Part shown: piece after piece, positions 13,854-19,327 of the stretch
How the letters are laid out: the number at the start of each line of letters is the position of its first letter
Position numbering within the stretch: position 1 is the first letter of the stretch
Source of the DNA: Candidatus Kapaibacterium sp.
Lineage (GTDB): Bacteria > Bacteroidota > Ignavibacteria > Kapaibacteriales > UBA2268
Reading direction: 5' to 3'
Length of the DNA: 19,327 bases
Assembly (NCBI GenBank): GCA_027858275.1
Contig: JAQIDA010000106.1
Coordinates: 1 to 19,327 of the forward strand
Made by a program: the position numbers and the translations under genes
The notes under the pieces: generated by a model
The model's input: only the letters and a program-made list of their open reading frames with translations
Told to the model about the DNA's origin: nothing
Databases searched by the model: none

Positions 13854-14633
13854 CTACATAAAATATCCGAATATGGCGTCAACGATTAGAATTGCTGCTG
13901 CTGACAGTGTAAACGCTCGAACTGTACTGCGACCGACTCCTTCTGCGCCTCCTGTCGTTTGGAAGCCTACCCAACAACCGATCAGGGCGGTCAAACCGCC
14001 GAATACAAATGATTTGCTGAGACTGATGTATATTTCGTTAATATTGAAATAATATCTGACGGAATTAAAAAATTCAAAAGCTGTGAAATCAAATTTTATC
14101 GCGGTAAGTACATATCCGCCAAGCAGGGCAATTGAGTTGGAGAACACCGCGAGGACGGGCATCATAATCAAAGCAGCAACTACTCTCGGCATCGCGAGGT
14201 AACGAGCTTTGTCTATTGCCATCATCTCAAGCGCATCGATTTGTTCGGAAACGCACATGGTGCCGAGTTGCGCCGCCATTCCGCCGCCCACTCTTCCGGC
14301 TATAACCAAGGCAGTCAGTACGGGAGTTAATTCAGTGAAAACCGCTGTGGCGATTGAGCCGCCGAGGAAAGGACGTGTAATACCTATCAGATTAAATTTA
14401 GTGAAAAGCACTGTCGCTTCCAAAGCCGCAATGGCTCCGGTGAACGCGCCTATAAACAAGACCAATGGCAATGAATCGGCGCCGATCAAAGAACTTTGCT
14501 CTAATACGAGCTTTCTGTCCTTGAAAACTCTCGGCATATAGCGCACTATACTTCCGGCAAGCATTATTAGACTGCCGAATTGATGTATGAAATTAATAAC
14601 GCTGCGTCCGAGCCCGATCAATATTTTTTGCAT
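13854..14633 (-). CDS. mlaE: MlaE/YrbE-type ABC transporter permease
   Basis: MlaE is the inner-membrane permease of the Mla/Mce-type phospholipid transport system, which moves lipid between inner and outer membranes with the ATPase MlaF and the MCE protein MlaD. The 259-residue length is normal. Signature: VFTELTPVLTALVIAGRVGG (98-117), followed by MAAQLGTMCVSEQIDALEMM (119-138), the coupling region for the ATPase. Hydrophobic spans lie near 20-32, 55-75, 95-115, 147-175 and 205-225, with a final one near 240-258. The usual partners mlaF and mlaD are not next to it: on the same strand the next gene downstream is an unrelated secreted protein, and the upstream side is divergent. Partners must lie elsewhere. 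It is divergent from the C25-like gene starting at 14810. Confidence 0.93.
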   Translation of the reverse strand: MQKILIGLGRSVINFIHQFGSLIMLAGSIVRYMPRVFKDRKLVLEQSSLIGADSLPLVLFIGAFTGAIAALEATVLFTKFNLIGITRPFLGGSIATAVFTELTPVLTALVIAGRVGGGMAAQLGTMCVSEQIDALEMMAIDKARYLAMPRVVAALIMMPVLAVFSNSIALLGGYVLTAIKFDFTAFEFFNSVRYYFNINEIYISLSKSFVFGGLTALIGCWVGFQTTGGAEGVGRSTVRAFTLSAAAILIVDAIFGYFM

Positions 14634-14686
14634 AATTCTTCCCGATTGTCCGAAACGAATTTATGATTTAAAAGAAACACTCATAG

Positions 14687-14694
14687 CAAATTTA
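14687..14694 (-). promoter_or_regulatory. Possible -7 box for mlaE
   Basis: On the minus strand TAAATTTG is an exact TAnnTTTG 53 bases upstream of the mlaE start. No TTTG lies at the expected distance, so support is partial. Confidence 0.3.
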
Positions 14695-14809
14695 ATCTTT
14701 TCAGGGGATTAATCTATAATGATTTTCAAAATATTCAAAATAATTTCTATGTTTTCGGTTCTTTACAGTAGAAATTATTTTATATATCGCAATATGGAAA
14801 TCGGATTTT

Positions 14810-16825
14810 GTGAAAAAAATATTATTACTTCTTCTGTTCATACTTTTCTTCTTTTCCGCTAATCGAGCCGGGTTTTCCGATCCGATTGAAGCTGCGGTTA
14901 TGTTTGATGTTGATATAATTAACGACCTTGACAATCCGAAAATACGTCTCAGTTGGCAACCCGACAGTGCCAAACGATTTGAAATCTCAAGAAAACTCCT
15001 CTCAGATAAAAACTTCACTTTGCTGAAAAAGCTCGACAGCAACAGCTCTGAATTTATCGATGAAGATATTGAAATCGGTGTTGGCTATGATTATTATATC
15101 AAAAAAGTTTTTCGCTTATACGATGCTTACGGTCACGGATATGTCGGAAGTAAACTTCCCGTAAAAGAATTTTCCGGACGCGTTCTAATCCTGGTTGATG
15201 AAACTATGTCAGTCCCTCTGGCTTATGAGCTCAGCAGATTCAGACAGGATATAAAAGCTGAAGGGCATCAGACAACACTCAGAACAGTGCCTCGAACCGA
15301 AGAATTCGATCCGGACGCAGTGGCTCATATCAAAGATATTATAGATGCTGAATTCGATCATTCTGACTCTTTAACAACGGTTGTTTTGTTCGGGCGAATA
15401 GCAGTTCCCTATTCCGGCGAGTCAGCCCCTGACGGACATCCCGATCATGTGGGAGCTTGGCCGGCAGATGTTTATTACGGTGTTATGAACGCTGAATGGA
15501 CGGATGAAACTGTCAGCTCAGACACTTCGAAATCCGCGCGAAATCATAATTTCCCCGGTGACGGCAAATTTGATCAAACCTCTATTCCTGGAGATGTATC
15601 CGTCAGAGTCGGGCGAATAGATTTTTACGATTTGCCTGCTTACGAAATTAGCGAAACAGAACTGTTAAGAAATTATCTTGAGAAAGATCATAATTTCCGC
15701 AGTTCGAAAATCAAAGTCCCTAATCGAGCAATAATTGATGATAATTTCGGAGATTACGCAGAAGGTTTTGCGACTTTGGCTTGGTTCAATTTTTCATCAC
15801 TTTGTGGCTCGGAGAATATTATTGAAGGTGATTTTCGAGACGTTCTGACTGCTGAACCATACTTGTGGAGTTATGGTTGCGGGGAAGGAAGCCCGGTATC
15901 AATTCATAAAATAGCTTATGTTCACAATTTTGTTGATTCATCTTTTTACGGTGTTTTTACCTGTATGTTCGGCTCCTGGAACGGTGACTGGGATACGACA
16001 AACAACATTCTCCGAATGGGTTTGGCGTCTTCTCCTTTTATACTTACAGTTGCTTGGGCAGGCCGTCCGTTTTGGTTTTTCCAACACATGGGTCTCGGCG
16101 AAGAATACGGATATTCGGGGATGTTATCTCAAAACAACAAAATGCTGTACGAATCTCCGGGAATCTACGCAACTAAACAGATGCATACATCAATTCTCGG
16201 CGATCCGACACTGACTATGTACCATGTGGAAGCTCCGACTAAGTATTTTCATTATTTGGAGTTTTCAGATACTAATCGCGCGATTATCCTCAATTGGCGA
16301 GCATCTCCCAATACTGATGTTTCTTCCTATAATGTCTATCGTTCCGGCGAACCGGACGGGAAATATTTAAAAATCAATGAGAATCCTGTAACTGACCTAA
16401 TCTATAGAGACGACCGGCCATTGCCCGGCAGCAACAACTATTGTGTCAGAGCAGTGAAATTGCAAGAGACTCCGACGGGTTCTTTCTATAATCAAAGCCC
16501 GGGAATTTTTTACGAAACCGAAGCTCCTCATTTTGATTTGAACGCAGAGCTTTTAAACGAGTTTCTGCTCAGTCCCAATCCGGCAAAAGACTACATCAAC
16601 TACAACTTTGTAATTCACTACAGCACTTTCATTGATATAAACGTGATTGATATTCGCGGCAAACTGCTGAAACAATTGCATAATGAACCCCTCGATCCCG
16701 GCAAATATACTTTTACCTATGATTTGACTGACGAAAACGGCTCGAAATTGCCGATCGGCGTTTATTATCTGACCGTCAAAACCGCACGCAAAAGCTTCAT
16801 TAGGAAGATTCAAATCGGGGAATAG
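14810..16825 (+). CDS. Secreted C25-like (gingipain-fold) protein with T9SS sorting domain, catalytic dyad substituted (paralog 1)
   Basis: The 671-residue product starts at GTG followed by a signal peptide (KKILLLLLFILFFFSANRA). A fibronectin-like domain spans about 30-118. About 123-472 resembles a peptidase C25 (caspase-like) domain: VVLFGRIAVPY, WPADVYYGVM, GDGKFD, VRVGRIDFYDLP, ETELLRNYLEKDH and the closing ILGDPTLTM (462-470). Where C25 enzymes have Y-x-G-H-G this protein has YGCGEGS (355-361), and where they have C-x-x-G-x-F it has SWNGDW (389-394). The His and Cys of the dyad therefore appear replaced. Other conserved stretches are DGHPDH (208-213), WAGRPFW (416-422) and HMGLGEE. A second fibronectin-like domain (about 475-575) precedes the T9SS domain (LSPNPAKDY at 587, VIDIRGKLL, GVYYLTV). 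A longer paralog follows in tandem. It is probably a surface or released non-proteolytic relative of C25, but another chemistry is possible. Confidence 0.82.
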   Translation: MKKILLLLLFILFFFSANRAGFSDPIEAAVMFDVDIINDLDNPKIRLSWQPDSAKRFEISRKLLSDKNFTLLKKLDSNSSEFIDEDIEIGVGYDYYIKKVFRLYDAYGHGYVGSKLPVKEFSGRVLILVDETMSVPLAYELSRFRQDIKAEGHQTTLRTVPRTEEFDPDAVAHIKDIIDAEFDHSDSLTTVVLFGRIAVPYSGESAPDGHPDHVGAWPADVYYGVMNAEWTDETVSSDTSKSARNHNFPGDGKFDQTSIPGDVSVRVGRIDFYDLPAYEISETELLRNYLEKDHNFRSSKIKVPNRAIIDDNFGDYAEGFATLAWFNFSSLCGSENIIEGDFRDVLTAEPYLWSYGCGEGSPVSIHKIAYVHNFVDSSFYGVFTCMFGSWNGDWDTTNNILRMGLASSPFILTVAWAGRPFWFFQHMGLGEEYGYSGMLSQNNKMLYESPGIYATKQMHTSILGDPTLTMYHVEAPTKYFHYLEFSDTNRAIILNWRASPNTDVSSYNVYRSGEPDGKYLKINENPVTDLIYRDDRPLPGSNNYCVRAVKLQETPTGSFYNQSPGIFYETEAPHFDLNAELLNEFLLSPNPAKDYINYNFVIHYSTFIDINVIDIRGKLLKQLHNEPLDPGKYTFTYDLTDENGSKLPIGVYYLTVKTARKSFIRKIQIGE

Positions 16826-16956
16826 CAGTAACTTCCGGCTTCATATCACATTATCTAATATAAATATGTAACAGATTCTTGCTTTTATCGACTTTTCCGG
16901 TTATTTTGGGCAAAATATTATAGTCCGTTTAACAAACAGTACGGGAGATTCGAAAC

Positions 16957-19137
16957 ATGAATATTATTACACGCTACAGCGCAATTGCGCTTTCTCTTAT
17001 TTTCATCTTCTTCATTGGAAGCTCTAATCTCCAATCGCAGGTAGCCAAGGATTTCTCGGTGATGCTCGGAGCGGAAGCACAAGTTGCGCCGCCGACCATT
17101 ACATTGACTTGGGAACCGGTCGAATTCGCCACAGGCTACACAATTTTCAGAAAATTGAAAACAGCTACCGCTTGGCCGCCTATCCCATCCGCTCAGTTAA
17201 CTGCAGACGACCTTTCATGGACTGACGAGAGCGTACAAGAAGCTGTCGAATATGAATACAGAGTGCAAAGCGCCTCAGAAACAGAAATCACAAGCGGAGG
17301 GAAAACCGGACCGTTTAAATTCGCCGCAACAGGCTATATTGTAGCCGGTGTGGCGCTTCCTCCTAAAGATATTTTCGGCACTATTGTCATTCTCATTGAC
17401 GAAACTATGAGAGATCCTTTGGATAAAGAAATCAATACGCTGGTGAACGATTTAATTATCGAGGGCTGGAATCCTATAAAAAAATATGTCCCCAGAGTAG
17501 AAGAATTTGACGGAGAAAAGGTTAAAGAAAACAAAGCTTTGATCCTGAAAGAAAACGGCAAATATATTAACGGTATCTCAGCAGTGCTTATTCTCGGTCG
17601 TGTAGCTGTGCCTTATACCGGGAATTATGTGACAAACGGAACAGATGTTTATCCTCCGGACGGACATCCGGACCACGGAGGTGCGTGGCCTGCAGATATG
17701 TATTACGGCTTTCTTGACGAATCAGTTTTCACGGACACAAAGGTAAACAACCCTGTCCCTTCAAGAGACAGAAACAAAAACATCCCCGGTGACGGCAAAT
17801 TTGATTTCTCTTGGATGAGCATGCTAAATCAAGCAGTCACCCTTCAAGTCGGAAGAGTAGACTTTTATAATTTGCCGCTTTTTGAAGAAACTGAAACAGA
17901 GCTTCTCCGTAACTACTTGAATAAGAATCACGCATACAGAACCGGTCAAATAATTGTTAATCCCAAAGGTATTATTTCTGACAATTTCCCTCCCAGAAGT
18001 TTTAGTTATACGGAGTGTACCGGCGCAAACGGTTGGAGAAATTTCTCCGCTCTGATCGGAGCTGAAGGCGTTGAAGTCTCAGCTAAAAACGAATGGCTGG
18101 CAGATCTAAACGAAGATACATACTTATTTGGTTTCGGTTGCGGCGGCGGTAGTTTCAGCAGTATCGGCGGAGTGTGCAATACTGCGGGATATGCTGCGGC
18201 AGAAAATGTAAACGCCATATTCATGCTGCATTTTGGTTCTTATTTTGGTGATTGGGACAGCCAAAACAACATCTTGCGCGCGACTTTGGCAACTAAGCCT
18301 TCCGTTTTGACATGCGGATGGGCAGGCAGACCGCATTGGTACTTGCATCACATGGGTACAGGCGAACCAATAGGATATTCAGCTCGCCTTTCGCAGAATA
18401 ACTGGGACACATATACAGCAGGATATTATACGACTAAACCCGATCAAGTTCAATATCCCCCGAATTATTCATATAAATTCGGGAACAGACAAATACATAT
18501 TGGCTTATTGGGCGACCCGACTCTCAGAATGAATTTGAACCATGTAGACAAACCTTCCTTGTTGACTTTGACCCAGCCCGAAGTTGAAGGCGAAGTAATT
18601 ATCAATTGGACTGAACCGGAAGAAGACGGGTTATTCTACAATGTATACAGATCGAGGTTCCCTAACGCCGGATACACACAGATAAATGATGATTATATCA
18701 GCGCTGCCGAGTTTGAAGATACTGATCCGATCGCGGGGAACATCTACTATATGGTCAGACCAATGCGTCTCGACAATACAAACAGCGGCTCTTACTATAA
18801 TATCGGTCAGGGTGTCATCGGAACGATTACTACGACTTCTGACGTTGAAGATGACATTGATCTTGATCTGGCGATCTCAGCGACACCAAATCCCGCAATA
18901 ACTCACACGGATATATCATTGACAATTCCGACAGTATCGCCTGTGAATATGGCAATTTATGATATAAACGGAAATTTTGTGAGAGATTTATACAATGCAC
19001 AGCTAGCACCCGGCACTCATCTTATTCCTTGGAATTTGCTTGATTCCAATGGTAACAGAGTCGCGCCGGCTGTTTATCTGATTAAGATAACAGCAAGCGG
19101 AATGAGTACAGTTCAAAAAGTTGTGGTTATGCCATAA
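16957..19137 (+). CDS. Secreted C25-like (gingipain-fold) protein with T9SS sorting domain, catalytic dyad substituted (paralog 2)
   Basis: The 726-residue protein has the same plan as the gene before it, from which it is separated by 131 bases. It has a signal peptide (to about residue 28, SNLQSQ) and a fibronectin-like domain (45-125, TITLTWEPVEFATGYTIFRK). The C25-like domain (139-525) contains LILGRVAVPY, DGHPDH (235-240), WPADMYYGFLDE, VGRVDFYNLP and LLGDPTLRM (517-525). A second fibronectin-like domain (540-620) and a FlgD-like T9SS tail (ATPNPAI at 642, MAIYDINGNFVRDL, AVYLIKI) follow. The C25 G-H-G-S site reads GCGGGS (394-399) and the Cys site reads FGSYFGDWD (426-434), so neither His nor Cys is kept. 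Motifs shared with paralog 1 but outside the dyad, WAGRPxW and HMGxGE, are conserved. A strong terminator follows at 19215. Family assignment is by motif order; function unknown. Confidence 0.82.
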   Translation: MNIITRYSAIALSLIFIFFIGSSNLQSQVAKDFSVMLGAEAQVAPPTITLTWEPVEFATGYTIFRKLKTATAWPPIPSAQLTADDLSWTDESVQEAVEYEYRVQSASETEITSGGKTGPFKFAATGYIVAGVALPPKDIFGTIVILIDETMRDPLDKEINTLVNDLIIEGWNPIKKYVPRVEEFDGEKVKENKALILKENGKYINGISAVLILGRVAVPYTGNYVTNGTDVYPPDGHPDHGGAWPADMYYGFLDESVFTDTKVNNPVPSRDRNKNIPGDGKFDFSWMSMLNQAVTLQVGRVDFYNLPLFEETETELLRNYLNKNHAYRTGQIIVNPKGIISDNFPPRSFSYTECTGANGWRNFSALIGAEGVEVSAKNEWLADLNEDTYLFGFGCGGGSFSSIGGVCNTAGYAAAENVNAIFMLHFGSYFGDWDSQNNILRATLATKPSVLTCGWAGRPHWYLHHMGTGEPIGYSARLSQNNWDTYTAGYYTTKPDQVQYPPNYSYKFGNRQIHIGLLGDPTLRMNLNHVDKPSLLTLTQPEVEGEVIINWTEPEEDGLFYNVYRSRFPNAGYTQINDDYISAAEFEDTDPIAGNIYYMVRPMRLDNTNSGSYYNIGQGVIGTITTTSDVEDDIDLDLAISATPNPAITHTDISLTIPTVSPVNMAIYDINGNFVRDLYNAQLAPGTHLIPWNLLDSNGNRVAPAVYLIKITASGMSTVQKVVVMP

Positions 19138-19169
19138 TTATTTGTGTGGATAATTCGCCCGGAGCATGC

Positions 19170-19194
19170 GTAGAGACGCCCAATTTGGGCGTCT
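19170..19194 (+). repeat. Palindromic GTAGAGACG repeat, copy 1
   Basis: The 25-base segment begins GTAGAGACGCCCAA; bases 19174-19194 form a 10-base stem around a single T. An exact inverted copy is at 19286-19310. GTAGAGACG...CGTCTCTAC palindromes are, to my knowledge, a dispersed repeat type in several bacterial phyla. Confidence 0.8.
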
Positions 19195-19214
19195 TGGATT
19201 ATATATAAAAAGAC

Positions 19215-19251
19215 AAACCTTCCGAACATTCATTTATTCGGAAGGTTTTTT
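19215..19251 (+). terminator. Rho-independent terminator after the second C25-like gene
   Basis: AAACCTTCCGAA (19215-19226), loop CATTCATTTA, TTCGGAAGGTTT (19237-19248) make 12 pairs running into a T-run that ends at 19251. A-residues precede the stem (19207-19211 and 19215-19217), so weak action on the other strand is possible. Confidence 0.85.
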
Positions 19252-19285
19252 ATGTTTGTGGGGCACTGCCGGGTATTATCGGCAA

Positions 19286-19310
19286 AGACGCCCAAATTGG
19301 GCGTCTCTAC
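19286..19310 (-). repeat. Palindromic GTAGAGACG repeat, copy 2 (inverted)
   Basis: Exact reverse complement of 19170-19194 over 25 bases, 91 bases away, with the terminator hairpin between them. The TGCCG/CGGCA pair just before it (near 19267-19284) can form another small stem. Confidence 0.8.
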
Positions 19311-19327
19311 ATAATCTTTGATTTATT

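Overview
The window looks like a chromosomal segment of a Bacteroidota-superphylum bacterium (Bacteroidota in the broad sense, including Ignavibacteria/Kapabacteria-like lineages). Two signs point there. Five long secreted proteins end in type IX secretion (T9SS) C-terminal sorting domains (SPNP/SPSP/TPNP, then IYD..G and a terminal beta-strand). Several intergenic regions carry the Bacteroidota promoter boxes TTTG and TAnnTTTG, best seen upstream of a tRNA gene. The exact lineage cannot be fixed from the sequence alone.

Layout. 1-1320 (minus): a GT2-like glycosyltransferase followed by a Cys-rich exported protein that runs off the left edge. 1321-1654: gene-free, with a large GGATT-phased hairpin. 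1655-3712 (plus): a DUF971 protein and urocanate hydratase HutU. 3713-4690 (plus): an ECF sigma factor with a possible leader peptide and a clear terminator. 4690-5147: gene-free, hairpin-rich. 5148-7908 (plus): two tandemly duplicated 428-residue secreted beta-propeller-like proteins with conserved ends and strongly diverged centres. 8025-10534 (minus): a housekeeping cluster tRNA-Gln(UUG)-prs-rplY-pth, then trmB at 10659-11345 (minus). 11633-13651 (minus): a 672-residue T9SS protein. 13854-14633 (minus): an MlaE-type lipid-transport permease. 14810-19137 (plus): two tandem paralogous secreted proteins with a gingipain (C25)-like fold whose catalytic dyad appears substituted. 19138-19327: a strong terminator framed by two inverted copies of a palindromic repeat.

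How the genes relate. The prs-rplY-pth order is a known housekeeping arrangement (as in Bacillus prs-ctc-spoVC). Here a textbook terminator hairpin lies inside the 5' end of the pth reading frame, so pth expression may depend on readthrough or coupling to rplY translation. The secreted proteins probably share the T9SS export route, but no T9SS machinery gene is in the window and nothing ties them into one pathway.

The most unusual material is the pair of C25-like proteins, which look catalytically altered yet conserve a separate set of motifs (DGHPDH, GCGxGS, FGSxxGDWD, WAGRPxW, HMGxGE, LGDPTL). Next are the duplicated propeller genes with a diversified core, and a set of intergenic hairpins whose loops are conserved while their stems change in a paired manner.
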